Origin: Flavobacterium sp. LC2016-13
Lineage (GTDB): Bacteria > Bacteroidota > Bacteroidia > Flavobacteriales > Flavobacteriaceae
NCBI RefSeq assembly: GCF_009707955.1
Contig: NZ_WMDQ01000009.1
Coordinates: 124,001-188,000 of the forward strand
Length of the DNA stretch: 64,000 nucleotides
Reading direction: 5' to 3'
A program made the translations under genes and the position numbers. The notes beneath the pieces are model-generated. The model was not told the origin of the DNA. It saw nothing but the letters and a program-made list of their open reading frames with translations, and did not search any database. This document shows, piece by piece, positions 1 through 7,981 of the stretch; within the stretch, counting starts at the first letter, position 1, and each line of letters opens with the position of its first letter.

Positions 1-11
1 TATAAATATTT

Positions 12-54
12 AACCCTTTTAACATTTTAGATGTTGAAAGGGTTTTCTTTTTCT
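12..54 (+). terminator. Intrinsic terminator of an upstream gene outside the window
   Basis: A stem of about 14 bp (AACCCTTTTAACAT pairing with ATGTTGAAAGGGTT, one G-U) is followed by a T-rich run. It would end a plus-strand gene lying before base 1. Confidence 0.75.
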
Positions 55-125
55 GATAAATCTATATTCAAAGTAAGAATCCTAGAACTTTGTAAAAAAA
101 ACGGGGAAAATTCGTCTTTAAAATT

Positions 126-133
126 TATATTTG
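126..133 (+). promoter_or_regulatory. Bacteroidota -7 promoter element (TATATTTG) of the exonuclease gene
   Basis: The string matches the TAnnTTTG consensus of the Bacteroidota housekeeping sigma factor. It lies 20 bp before the ATG at 154, giving a very short leader. I see no well-spaced -33 TTG, so only the -7 half is supported. Confidence 0.5.
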
Positions 134-153
134 TAGACTTTTAAAATTTAAAT

Positions 154-924
154 ATGGAACTAAAACTCAACAAACCAATTTGCTTTTTTGATCTCGAAAC
201 CACTGGAATTGACATAGGAAAAGACCGAATAGTAGAAATTTCAATATTTAAAGTTTTTCCTAACGGAAACAAAGAAAGTAAAACCTGGTTGGTGAACCCT
301 ACAATTCCAATTCCACCACAAACAACAGCAGTTCATGGTATTACCGATGAAAAAGTGGCAAACGAACCTACTTTTAATGAACTGGCACCGCAAATTCATA
401 ATATGATTAAGGATAGTGATTTGGGTGGATTTAACTCAGATCGTTTTGATATCCCTTTATTAGCTGAAGAATTACTTCGTGCGGGAGTTGATTTTGACAT
501 GAAAAATAAAGTTTCGGTCGATGTTCAGACTATTTTTCATAAAATGGAAGAACGTACATTAAGTGCTGCCTTGAAGTTTTACTGCGGAAAAAGTTTAGAA
601 AATGCACACTCGGCAGAAGCGGATACTATGGCAACTTACGAAATTCTGAAAGCACAATTAGATCGTTATCCTGAATTGGAAAACGATATGAAAATATTGT
701 CTGAATTTACAACCCGTAAAAAAATCGCTGATTTTGCAGGAATGATTGCTTTTGATAAAGACAATGAAGAGATTTTTACTTTTGGAAAACACAAAGGCGC
801 AAAAGTAGAAAAAGTGTTAGAATCAGAACCGGGCTATTTCAGCTGGATCCAAAATGCTGACTTTCCTTTATATACCAAGAAAGTCTTAACAGCTATAAAA
901 TTAAGAAAGTTAAATACTAAGTAA
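154..924 (+). CDS. DEDDh-family 3'-5' exonuclease (DNA polymerase III epsilon-like)
   Basis: The 256-residue protein has the DEDDh exonuclease fold in its first ~175 residues. Metal ligands D13 and E15 sit in FDLETTG, D99 in NSDRFD, and H152/D157 in HSAEAD. It should remove nucleotides from 3' DNA ends in the cytoplasm. Residues ~195-256 contain FGKHKG and PGYFSW motifs like the ExoX-like C-terminal domain, which separates it from a plain DnaQ proofreading subunit. There is no polymerase gene beside it. The FAH-family gene follows after 90 bp of repeat-like DNA. The catalytic class is clear, but the repair or processing role is not known from this sequence. Confidence 0.9.
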   Translation: MELKLNKPICFFDLETTGIDIGKDRIVEISIFKVFPNGNKESKTWLVNPTIPIPPQTTAVHGITDEKVANEPTFNELAPQIHNMIKDSDLGGFNSDRFDIPLLAEELLRAGVDFDMKNKVSVDVQTIFHKMEERTLSAALKFYCGKSLENAHSAEADTMATYEILKAQLDRYPELENDMKILSEFTTRKKIADFAGMIAFDKDNEEIFTFGKHKGAKVEKVLESEPGYFSWIQNADFPLYTKKVLTAIKLRKLNTK

Positions 925-1014
925 GGTTCTGAGGAACTAAGATTCTAAGACTCTGAGTTTTTTCTTGGTTTCTTGGCAACTTAGTGTCTTAAGTAGCTTA
1001 ACAATTCAAAAAAA

Positions 1015-1626
1015 ATGAAAATACTTTGTATCGGTAGAAATTATGCCAACCATATTGAAGAATTAAAAAACGAAAAACCTTCTGAGCCTGTCGTTTTTAT
1101 GAAGCCGGATTCAGCTGTTTTATTAAAACAACATCCTTTCGTAATACCTGAATTTTCTGAAGAAATTCATCACGAAATAGAAATAATTGTTAAAATTAAT
1201 AAAGTAGGTAAGTATATTGAACCTAAGTTTGCGCATAAGTATTATGATGAAATTAGTGTAGGTATCGATTTTACTGCCAGAGATTTACAAGCCCAATTGA
1301 AAGCAAAAGGTTTGCCTTGGGAAAAAGCAAAAGCCTTTGATGGTTCTGCGGTTATTGGAGATTTTTTGCCTAAAACCGATTTTGTTTCGATGGAAAATCT
1401 TAGTTTTGAGCTTACAAATAACGCACAAACAGTTCAAAAAGGGAATACAGGTCTTATGCTTTGGAAAATTGATGAACTTGTTTCGTACGTATCGCAATTC
1501 TTTACGCTTAAAATAGGGGATATAATTTTTACAGGAACTCCGGAAGGTGTTGCTGCCGTAAAACCAAATGACGTTTTAGAAGGCTTTTTAGAAGATAAAA
1601 AATTATTTAGAATACAAGTAAAATAA
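1015..1626 (+). CDS. Fumarylacetoacetate hydrolase (FAH) family protein
   Basis: This 203-residue protein is a single FAH fold, short as in the YcgM/FAHD1 branch. It opens with IGRNYANHIEE. It has the metal-binding acidic cluster HHEIEIIVKI (residues ~57-66), DFTARDLQ (~85-92) and the late IIFTGTPEGV loop. Relatives act on acylpyruvates, oxaloacetate or related 2-keto acids with Mg2+. The substrate cannot be fixed here. Its stop codon overlaps the next start in TAATG, so it is translationally coupled to the Hpt gene. The two products have no obvious functional link. Confidence 0.85.
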   Translation: MKILCIGRNYANHIEELKNEKPSEPVVFMKPDSAVLLKQHPFVIPEFSEEIHHEIEIIVKINKVGKYIEPKFAHKYYDEISVGIDFTARDLQAQLKAKGLPWEKAKAFDGSAVIGDFLPKTDFVSMENLSFELTNNAQTVQKGNTGLMLWKIDELVSYVSQFFTLKIGDIIFTGTPEGVAAVKPNDVLEGFLEDKKLFRIQVK

Positions 1627-1970
1627 TGGCTTTAAAATATAACCTTTCGAAAGTGTATGCGCTTTCAGATAATGATCCTGAATTTGTAAACGAAATTCTT
1701 AAATTATTTGTAACAGAAGTTCCTGAAGATTTAAAACAAATCAAAGAAGGAATCAAAAAAAAGGATCATAAATATGCTTACGCCTATGCGCACAAAATTA
1801 AACCAACATTAGATTTAATGGGTTTAAATGTGGCTTTTGAAGAAATTCTTCAGGTAGAAGCCTGGACAAAAGCAGAAGGCAAGAAAAAAGAAATTGTCGA
1901 AACTTTTAAAAGTATTAAGCTGCAAGTAAAAGAAGCTATCAAAGAAATTAAAAAAGACTTTGATGTTTAA
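1626..1970 (+). CDS. Hpt-domain phosphotransfer protein
   Basis: This 114-residue helical protein has the histidine phosphotransfer motif AHKIKPTLDLMGL, with H56 as the predicted phosphorylated residue and the usual K three residues later. Stand-alone Hpt proteins relay phosphate between hybrid histidine kinases and response regulators. No kinase or receiver gene lies nearby, so its partner is elsewhere. It overlaps the FAH gene by one base. The downstream gap begins with a 44-bp palindrome, described separately. Confidence 0.75.
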   Translation: MALKYNLSKVYALSDNDPEFVNEILKLFVTEVPEDLKQIKEGIKKKDHKYAYAYAHKIKPTLDLMGLNVAFEEILQVEAWTKAEGKKKEIVETFKSIKLQVKEAIKEIKKDFDV

Positions 1971-1973
1971 TTT

Positions 1974-2115
1974 GGGCGTGACCTTATTTTTGACCTAATT
2001 TAAATTAGGTCAAAAATAAGGTCGGGTCATTCACTATATCTTTTGTTCCAGAAATTTTTTGTTTAATGAGTACCTTTCGTTTGTCACAAAAGGATGCCGT
2101 TTCTACCCCTCACGC
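1974..2115. repeat. Palindromic intergenic repeat element, copy 1 (contains a perfect 44-bp palindrome at 1980-2023)
   Basis: Short terminal inverted repeats (GCGTGA at 1976-1981, TCACGC at 2110-2115) enclose a perfect 44-bp palindrome at 1980-2023, then an inner hairpin with arms CTTTTGT (2040-2046) and ACAAAAG (2086-2092). There is no T-run after the palindrome, so it is not a standard intrinsic terminator. The inner hairpin and the following GGATnnCCnnTTCTA word recur at 40217-40312. It is probably a non-autonomous REP- or MITE-like element, which is inference. Confidence 0.65.
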
Positions 2116-2197
2116 AAAATCGTTTCAATAAAACCTACTTTCTAATAATAACCTTACGATTAGTGATTTAAACTTCGTAAGAAAAATATTTTACGAT

Positions 2198-3451
2198 ATG
2201 AAAGCAACTATTATCACTATTGGAGATGAAATTTTAATAGGACAGATTGTAGATACAAATTCTGCATTTATTGCCAAATCACTTGATCGGATTGGAGTTG
2301 AAATTCATGAAATGATTTCGATCAGCGATGATAAAAAACATATTTTAGACACTTTTGCACAACTACAAAATAAAGTCGATGTTGTTTTAATTACAGGCGG
2401 ATTAGGTCCGACAAAAGACGATATAACTAAAAAAACATTCTGTGAATACTTTGATGATGAGTTGGTTGTAAATCCGCAGGTTTTGGCTCACGTAACAGAA
2501 TTAATCGAAGGTTTTTATAAACGACCAATTTCACAATTAAATAAAGATCAGGCTTTAGTTCCGTCAAAATGCACCGTTTTGCATAACAAAATGGGAACTG
2601 CACCAGGAATGTGGATGAAGAAAGAAAATACTGTTTTTATTTCACTTCCGGGAGTTCCGTATGAAATGAAATATTTAGTAGAAGAAGAGATCATTCCTAA
2701 AATAGTAAATGAGTATAAACGTCCTTATATTATTCATAAAACGATTTTAACGTATGGGCAAGGCGAGAGCCTAGTGGCAGAACGTATCGAAGATTGGGAG
2801 AATAGTTTACCTGAATTTATCAAATTAGCCTATTTGCCAAATCCGGGAAGAGTTCGTTTGCGTTTGTCTGCCAGAGGAATAAATAAAGAAGAATTAGAAG
2901 CAGCAATTGATGAAAATGTAAAATCTTTAGATGCTATTATTCACGATATTATAGTAGGATACGAAGAAAATGAAACGATAGAATCTGTAGTAGGAAAGTT
3001 ACTTACAAAGCAAAATAAAACAATTGCAACAGCTGAAAGTATTACAGGAGGAAAAATTGCTTCAATTTTATCGGCTGTTCCGGGAGCTTCTAACTACTTT
3101 AGAGGCAGTGTAGTTTCGTACGCAACAGAGGCTAAAGTGAGTGTTCTCGGTGTTTCGCAGGATTTAATAGATCAATATTCGGTGGTAAGTGCACAAGTAG
3201 CTTCGGCTATGGCTTTGAATGTGAAAGAGATACTCAAAACTGACTATGCAATTGCAACAACCGGGAACGCCGGACCGACAAAAGGTGACTCGGATGCAGA
3301 AATTGGCACTGTTTTTATCGCTTTGGCAACTCCAAATGATATAATTGTTGAAGAATTTAATTTTGGTCAACCACGTGAGAAAGTGATAGATAGAGCCACG
3401 ATTAAGAGTTTAGAAATATTACAGAAAGAAATTTTGAAAATTGTGCATTAA
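2198..3451 (+). CDS. cinA: CinA family nicotinamide-nucleotide amidase / damage-inducible protein
   Basis: The 417 residues have the usual two-domain CinA layout. Residues 1-~170 are the MoaB/COG1058 molybdopterin-binding-like domain (ITIGDEILIGQIVDTN, ITGGLGPTKDD). Residues ~260-415 are the CinA amidase domain (TAESITGGKIASILSAVPGAS, TGNAGPTKGDSDAEIGTV). The C-terminal domain deamidates nicotinamide mononucleotide in pyridine nucleotide salvage. The N-terminal domain has ADP-ribose pyrophosphatase activity in some relatives. It precedes rpmB by 71 bp, but rpmB has its own promoter. This order is common in flavobacteria. Confidence 0.95.
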   Translation: MKATIITIGDEILIGQIVDTNSAFIAKSLDRIGVEIHEMISISDDKKHILDTFAQLQNKVDVVLITGGLGPTKDDITKKTFCEYFDDELVVNPQVLAHVTELIEGFYKRPISQLNKDQALVPSKCTVLHNKMGTAPGMWMKKENTVFISLPGVPYEMKYLVEEEIIPKIVNEYKRPYIIHKTILTYGQGESLVAERIEDWENSLPEFIKLAYLPNPGRVRLRLSARGINKEELEAAIDENVKSLDAIIHDIIVGYEENETIESVVGKLLTKQNKTIATAESITGGKIASILSAVPGASNYFRGSVVSYATEAKVSVLGVSQDLIDQYSVVSAQVASAMALNVKEILKTDYAIATTGNAGPTKGDSDAEIGTVFIALATPNDIIVEEFNFGQPREKVIDRATIKSLEILQKEILKIVH

Positions 3452-3454
3452 TTT

Positions 3455-3486
3455 TTTGCTACAATGGTTTATTTTTCTTTTCTTTG
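3455..3486 (+). promoter_or_regulatory. Promoter of the rpmB-rpmG operon (TTTG -33, N20, TTTCTTTG -7)
   Basis: TTTG at 3455-3458 and TTTCTTTG at 3479-3486 are spaced 20 bp, within the 17-23 bp seen for Bacteroidota promoters. The -7 box deviates from TAnnTTTG at one base. Transcription would start near 3493, about 30 bp before the rpmB ATG. Confidence 0.6.
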
Positions 3487-3522
3487 CACCCTGATTTTGA
3501 ATAACGATAAAAGATAAGTATA

Positions 3523-3759
3523 ATGTCAAGAGTTTGTGACCTTACAGGTAAAAGAGCGATGGTAGGAAATAACGTTTCTCACGCTATGAACAAAACTAAG
3601 AGAAAGTTTTCTGTAAACTTAGTTAAAAAGCGTTTTTATCTTCCAGAAGAAGATAGATGGATTACTCTTAGAGTAGCAGCATCTACGATAAAAACAATTA
3701 ATAAAAATGGAATCACTGCTGTTTTGAAAAAAGCGCAGTCAGAAGGATTTATCAAATAA
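3523..3759 (+). CDS. rpmB: 50S ribosomal protein L28 (bL28)
   Basis: The 78-residue protein begins SRVCDLTGKRAMVGNNVSHAMNKTKR, the typical bL28 start, and carries the KRRF-type basic body. It is a component of the large ribosomal subunit. It is the first gene of a short ribosomal operon followed by rpmG after 27 bp and by the DUF4295 gene. Length is normal for the family. Confidence 0.98.
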   Translation: MSRVCDLTGKRAMVGNNVSHAMNKTKRKFSVNLVKKRFYLPEEDRWITLRVAASTIKTINKNGITAVLKKAQSEGFIK

Positions 3760-3786
3760 TCTTTTCCTAAATAAATATATAGCAAG

Positions 3787-3969
3787 ATGGCAAAGAAAGG
3801 TAATAGAATCCAGGTAATTTTGGAATGTACTGAGCACAAGACTTCTGGTGTTCCAGGTACTTCAAGATACATAACAACTAAGAACAAAAAAAATACTCCG
3901 GACAGATTAGAGATTAAAAAATTTAATCCAATCTTGAAACGCGTAACTGTTCACAAAGAAATTAAGTAA
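3787..3969 (+). CDS. rpmG: 50S ribosomal protein L33 (bL33), zinc-free form
   Basis: The 60-residue protein matches bL33 (VILECTEHKTSGVPGTSRYITTKNKKNTPDRLEIKKF, given here only as a landmark of residues ~9-45). The paired CxxC zinc ligands of the C+ form are absent, with a single Cys left, so this is the C- paralogue type. It belongs to the large ribosomal subunit and is cotranscribed with rpmB. Confidence 0.97.
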   Translation: MAKKGNRIQVILECTEHKTSGVPGTSRYITTKNKKNTPDRLEIKKFNPILKRVTVHKEIK

Positions 3970-3975
3970 TAATTA

Positions 3976-4030
3976 GAGATTTTTGTAAATCTCAAATGGT
4001 TTTGCCATTTAGAGTTTTATAGAAAACTTC
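3976..4030 (+). other. Two small hairpins between rpmG and the DUF4295 gene
   Basis: GAGATT...AATCTC and AAATGG...CCATTT form two adjacent 6-bp stems with short loops in the 77-bp gap. Neither has a T-run. They could shape mRNA stability or translation of the downstream gene, but stems this short can also arise by chance. Confidence 0.3.
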
Positions 4031-4046
4031 AAATAACATTTGAATC

Positions 4047-4199
4047 ATGGCAAAGAAAACCGTAGCATCGTTACAAACATCTTCTAAGAGATTATCAAAA
4101 GCCATAAAAATGGTAAAATCTCCTAAAACTGGTGCATATACATTCGTAGAATCTATTATGGCTCCTGAAGAAGTTGATACTTTCTTGAAAAAGAAATAA
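4047..4199 (+). CDS. DUF4295 family small basic protein (ribosome-associated candidate, bL38)
   Basis: An open frame of 50 residues starts MAKKTVASLQTSSKRLSKAI and ends APEEVDTFLKKK. Size, basic N-terminus and position directly after rpmG match the Bacteroidota-specific DUF4295 family. From memory, a member of this family was assigned as ribosomal protein bL38 in the Flavobacterium johnsoniae ribosome structure. I cannot verify that here. The gene is easily missed because of its length. A strong terminator follows at once, so it closes the rpmB-rpmG-DUF4295 operon. Confidence 0.9.
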   Translation: MAKKTVASLQTSSKRLSKAIKMVKSPKTGAYTFVESIMAPEEVDTFLKKK

Positions 4200-4218
4200 T
4201 TACAATCACATTATATAG

Positions 4219-4252
4219 AAAAGCTACTTTCATTCGGAAGTAGCTTTTTTAT
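4219..4252 (+). terminator. Intrinsic terminator of the rpmB operon
   Basis: An 11-bp stem (AAAAGCTACTT / AAGTAGCTTTT) with an 8-base loop is followed by a T-run. It separates the ribosomal operon from ftsY. Confidence 0.85.
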
Positions 4253-4470
4253 TTTTTATATTTGTCTCAACTTTTATAGAAGTAGAATAATTGGCTTTTT
4301 TTTAAGCGATAATTTACGTTATACTTTATATCTTTACTCTTCATTTGTGTGATAAGCAAAGAATATTGATGCTATAGAACAGAAATAAAAATAATTGACA
4401 TTCTTTAAAGATTAGGATTTCAGATAATCTAATAAGTCTAGAAGTCTAACAATCTAATAATCAACAAAAA

Positions 4471-5424
4471 ATGAGTTTTTTTAAAAAATTATTCTCTACT
4501 GATAAAAAAGAGACTTTAGACAAAAGTCTTGAAAAATCAAAAACTACTTTTTTCTCAAAGTTAAGCAAAGTTGTTGCCGGAAAATCTAAAGTCGATGACG
4601 ATGTTTTAGATGATCTGGAAGAAATTCTTGTAGCTTCGGATGTTGGCGTAAATACAACACTAAAGATAATTTCAAGAATCGAAAAACGCGTTGCTGAAGA
4701 TAAATATTTAGGAACAGAAGAATTAAATCAAATTCTTCGTGAAGAAATCGGTGGTTTATTGTCTGAAACCAATAGAGGAGAAGCAACAGAATTTGATATT
4801 CCGAAAGATAAAAAACCTTATGTTTTAATGGTTGTTGGAGTAAATGGAGTTGGTAAAACAACAACCATTGGTAAACTGGCCTATCAATTTAAAAAAGCAG
4901 GTTATAAAGTTGTTTTAGGTGCCGGGGATACTTTTCGTGCCGCAGCAATCGATCAACTTCAGGTTTGGGCAGATCGGGTAGATGTGCCAATCGTAAGACA
5001 AAATATGGGAAGTGATCCAGCTTCTGTTGCTTTTGATACTTTACAATCAGCCGTAGCTCAAAATGCAGATGTTGTTATTATTGATACTGCAGGACGTTTG
5101 CATAATAAAATCAATTTGATGAACGAATTAACCAAAGTAAAACGTGTAATGCAGAAAGTTGTTGCCGATGCGCCTCACGATGTACTTTTGGTTTTAGATG
5201 GTTCTACAGGTCAAAATGCTTTTGAACAAGCAAAACAATTTACTGCTGCAACCGAAGTAACTTCTCTTGCTGTAACAAAATTAGACGGAACTGCAAAAGG
5301 TGGCGTTGTAATTGGTATTTCAGATCAGTTTCAGATTCCTGTTAAGTATATTGGAGTTGGCGAAGGAATTGAAGATCTGCAAGTCTTTAATAAATACGAA
5401 TTCGTAGACAGTTTTTTTAAATAA
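4471..5424 (+). CDS. ftsY: Signal recognition particle receptor FtsY
   Basis: The 317-residue GTPase docks SRP-ribosome complexes at the inner membrane. The NG domain is complete: P-loop GVNGVGKTTTIGKLA (~124-138), DTFRAAA, DTAGRLHNK and TKLDGTAKGG. The acidic A domain of E. coli FtsY is missing, and the N-terminus is a short amphipathic MSFFKKLFS stretch, as in many Bacteroidota. The 220-bp upstream gap holds no other gene. It is followed after 18 bp by a small membrane protein gene. Confidence 0.97.
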   Translation: MSFFKKLFSTDKKETLDKSLEKSKTTFFSKLSKVVAGKSKVDDDVLDDLEEILVASDVGVNTTLKIISRIEKRVAEDKYLGTEELNQILREEIGGLLSETNRGEATEFDIPKDKKPYVLMVVGVNGVGKTTTIGKLAYQFKKAGYKVVLGAGDTFRAAAIDQLQVWADRVDVPIVRQNMGSDPASVAFDTLQSAVAQNADVVIIDTAGRLHNKINLMNELTKVKRVMQKVVADAPHDVLLVLDGSTGQNAFEQAKQFTAATEVTSLAVTKLDGTAKGGVVIGISDQFQIPVKYIGVGEGIEDLQVFNKYEFVDSFFK

Positions 5425-5442
5425 TTTTTCAGATAATTTATA

Positions 5443-5622
5443 ATGAGTTTTTCTTCTATAAAAAATATAACGCCTCTTACTTTTTATTTCGGAAGCGTTA
5501 TTTGTTTTGTTTTAGCCAATGTTTTAAGAGATAAAAGCCTGTCTTTTTATTATATTTTATTGGTTCTGGGGTTAATTTTCTTTTTTATGGGAATCTTAAA
5601 AAGACTTCGTACTAAAAGTTAA
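5443..5622 (+). CDS. Small two-helix membrane protein downstream of ftsY
   Basis: An ATG-initiated frame of 59 residues lies 18 bp after ftsY. It has two hydrophobic segments (about residues 12-25 and 34-49, LSFYYILLVLGLIFFFMGI) separated by NVLRDK, and ends in a basic tail LKRLRTKS. The positive tail predicts a cytoplasmic C-terminus. I recognise no family. The spacing to ftsY suggests co-transcription, so a role near the SRP receptor or membrane is possible but unproven. Confidence 0.65.
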   Translation: MSFSSIKNITPLTFYFGSVICFVLANVLRDKSLSFYYILLVLGLIFFFMGILKRLRTKS

Positions 5623-5680
5623 TTTTTACTTTTAGAAATTTATTCAGTAAATGTTTTCATTACGAACAGCTGTAATTATC

Positions 5681-6289
5681 ATGAAATACTATGTTTTTAT
5701 TTTGATTTTCGGCTTGTTTTCTTGTACAAACAAGAAAAATGAAAACAATAATAAAGATTTAAAAGTAATTCAAAAGGTTATAGTTATCCAGCCTTTGGGT
5801 AATTTTAAAACAGAACAGGCTAAAAATATTTTTGCAAAAATCAAGACTATCAACTCAAATGTAGTTTTACGAGAAAATATTCCTTTTCCTGAAAATTCAT
5901 ATTATAAACCCAGAAATAGGTATCGTGCTGACAGTATTATAAAATCAATCCGAAATAATATCGGTAAAGATTCTGTTATTGTTGGGTTGTCTCATTCTGA
6001 TATTAGCACAACAAAAGACAAGATTCAGGATTGGGGAGTGATGGGATTGGGTTACAGACCAGGAAAATCTTGTGTAGTTTCTGATTTTAGATTGTCTGTC
6101 AGGAATAAAAATCAACAGTTTTATAAATTGGTTTTACATGAACTTGGTCATACAGCGGGTTTACCACATTGCGCAGTGAAAACTTGTTTAATGCGAGATG
6201 CAGAAGGCGGAAACCCACTGGATGAAGAAAAAAACTTTTGCAATAATTGTAAAAGCTTCTTAAAAGCTAAAGGTTGGCAATTAATATAA
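5681..6289 (+). CDS. Archaemetzincin-like zinc metalloprotease, lipoprotein
   Basis: The signature HELGHTAGLPHC-x4-CLM followed after 15 residues by CNNC matches the archaemetzincin pattern (HExxHxxGxxHCx4CxM...CxxC). The three His bind catalytic zinc and the four Cys a structural zinc. The frame is open from 5651. I prefer the ATG at 5681 because it then begins MKYYVFILIFGLFSC, a lipoprotein signal with lipobox Cys15, giving 202 residues. Archaemetzincins are usually described as cytoplasmic, so a lipidated, exported version is unusual. No partner genes are apparent. It converges on the serine hydrolase gene with only 9 bp between them. Confidence 0.8.
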   Translation: MKYYVFILIFGLFSCTNKKNENNNKDLKVIQKVIVIQPLGNFKTEQAKNIFAKIKTINSNVVLRENIPFPENSYYKPRNRYRADSIIKSIRNNIGKDSVIVGLSHSDISTTKDKIQDWGVMGLGYRPGKSCVVSDFRLSVRNKNQQFYKLVLHELGHTAGLPHCAVKTCLMRDAEGGNPLDEEKNFCNNCKSFLKAKGWQLI

Positions 6290-6298
6290 GTGTTTACT

Positions 6299-7366
6299 TT
6301 ACTGATACAAAGCACTAATTTTCTCCCATAAAACTTTATCAAAATCAGATAAGGCAAGATTAACATTATCTGCTGCATCTCCCATTCTGATGATAACCAT
6401 ATTTTTGCTTGGCACTACATAAATTTTTTGGTCGTTTTTACCCAAAGCCATAAACATATCATTTGGTCCGGTAGGAATTACACTTCCAGGAAAAGTAAGT
6501 TGTGACTGTGGTAAATGATAATTTGCTTTCCCGTTTAACCACCATAAATAACCATATCCTAAATTAATACTTTGTGAAGTAGTTGTAGCTTCAGTAAAAT
6601 AAGCTTCGTTTAAAATTTGGGTGTTTTCCCATTTTCCTTTATTCAGCATCAATAATCCGAAACGTGCCATACTTCTGGAAGTACTGGTATATACGCTGTT
6701 TACACCAAGCTGAACCCAATTCCCGTTCATGCCAATTTTATCCCTTAATTTAGTATTAAAATAGTTTTCCCAGGTTTGCCCGCTTGCTTTTGCAACAACG
6801 TCTTGTAATTTTACATATACATTATGGTACGCCCAACGATTTCCTGCGTCGGCTTTATAAATTAAACTGGCAGGATCTACGTCATCTGTACTGTCATCAA
6901 GTCCGGATGTCATCGTTAGTAAATGTTTACAGGTAATTAGATTTTCTTGTGCTAAAGTTTCACTTGTCCAGCCTGTTCCAATATATTGAGAAACTTTGTT
7001 ATTGATGTTCAATAAACCTTCTTGCTGAGCAATTCCTGTGATGGTTGAGGTTAATGTTTTTCCTGCGCTTGCCCAATACCAGTTTGTTGCTGCCGTATGT
7101 CCGTTAAAATAATTTTCTAAAACAATTCTTCCATTAACCAAAATAATAAATGATTTAGAATGTTTGAGTTCGAGATAATCTAAAAGTGGCTGCACGGCAT
7201 TTTGATTCCATTTTAAGTTTGAAATTGTTTTTGTTTCCCAAGTGTTTCCTGTTGTTGGTGGAAAATACATGCTTTCAGTTGGTGTTGTTGTAGGTTCAGC
7301 AGGATCTGAAGTACTGCATCCTGCAAACACAAAGATTGTCAGGATAGTAAAAATAGTTTTGGTCAT
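6299..7366 (-). CDS. Class C beta-lactamase-related serine hydrolase, lipoprotein
   Basis: This is a penicillin-binding-protein-like/beta-lactamase fold enzyme. The SxxK nucleophile is in WASAGKTLTS, the YxN motif is YHNVY, and a late HLPQSQL..PGSV region is typical of EstB/AmpH-like proteins. I choose the start at 7366, which gives MTKTIFTILTIFVFAGCSTSD, a clear lipoprotein signal. The frame continues upstream to 7474, but that extension has no signal peptide at its own N-terminus. The substrate is unknown; esterase or D-Ala peptidase activity is possible, and true beta-lactamase activity is unlikely from family alone. Confidence 0.85.
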   Translation of the reverse strand: MTKTIFTILTIFVFAGCSTSDPAEPTTTPTESMYFPPTTGNTWETKTISNLKWNQNAVQPLLDYLELKHSKSFIILVNGRIVLENYFNGHTAATNWYWASAGKTLTSTITGIAQQEGLLNINNKVSQYIGTGWTSETLAQENLITCKHLLTMTSGLDDSTDDVDPASLIYKADAGNRWAYHNVYVKLQDVVAKASGQTWENYFNTKLRDKIGMNGNWVQLGVNSVYTSTSRSMARFGLLMLNKGKWENTQILNEAYFTEATTTSQSINLGYGYLWWLNGKANYHLPQSQLTFPGSVIPTGPNDMFMALGKNDQKIYVVPSKNMVIIRMGDAADNVNLALSDFDKVLWEKISALYQ

Positions 7367-7540
7367 GTTTTTTGGTTTTAGTTTAGGGTTTGACCAAAAA
7401 TATGCAAAATAGTTTAATGGGTTTTTATAAAATTTTATTTCTTTTGAATTTATAAAGTTAACTTTGTGATTCATTAAACTTCTTTTGAAAACGTGAATCC
7501 TGTCCGTTATGGAAACCGCATTGATTTTAATAAATATAAT

Positions 7541-7981
7541 ATGAAAAACACTTTTATGATTTTGGTTTTATCGCTTTTGTTTGTGGGTTGCAAACAAGAA
7601 ATTAAACCTGCAGATATTGCAAAATTGAATGGCTATTGGGAAATTGAAAAAGTGGTTTTTGACGGAGGTGAAGAAAAGGCATACGGAATGAATGAAAACT
7701 TTGATTATTTTAAGATTAAAGACACAAAAGGGACACGAACGAAGGTTATGACGCAGCTTGACGGAACTTTTTTGACAACAAATACTTTTGAAAATGTTTC
7801 GGTTCGATTTACAGATAAAGGAACTTTTCTGGATTATAAAACAGATTATGCAAAGTGGAGTGAAGAATTAATTTCTATTTCTGATCAAACGTTTGTAGTG
7901 AAAAACGATCAGGGTAAAGAATATCATTATAAAAAAACAGGACCAATAAATATATTAAACGATGGCAAAAAGACTAAATAA
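7541..7981 (+). CDS. Putative lipoprotein of unknown function
   Basis: From the ATG at 7541 the protein is 146 residues and begins MKNTFMILVLSLLFVGCKQE, a standard lipoprotein signal. The frame is open from a GTG at 7493, which would bury the signal. The body has alternating strand-like segments (GYWEIEKVVFDGGEEKAYG) like lipocalin-type small proteins, but I recognise no named family. Its 3' end overlaps the DUF721 gene by 20 bp, so the two are translationally linked. Confidence 0.75.
   Translation: MKNTFMILVLSLLFVGCKQEIKPADIAKLNGYWEIEKVVFDGGEEKAYGMNENFDYFKIKDTKGTRTKVMTQLDGTFLTTNTFENVSVRFTDKGTFLDYKTDYAKWSEELISISDQTFVVKNDQGKEYHYKKTGPINILNDGKKTK

Noticed and set aside
1980..2023. 44-bp palindrome as the terminator of the Hpt gene
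   Set aside because: It is followed by GGGTC, not a T-run, and is part of a larger repeat element.
6299..7366. Antibiotic-resistance beta-lactamase
   Set aside because: SxxK and YxN motifs are shared with many esterases and peptidases, and the lipoprotein signal and sequence do not point to a true class C enzyme.
6299..7474. Longer form of the serine hydrolase starting at 7474
   Set aside because: The extra 36 residues are Asn/Lys-rich and precede an obvious lipoprotein signal that starts at 7366.
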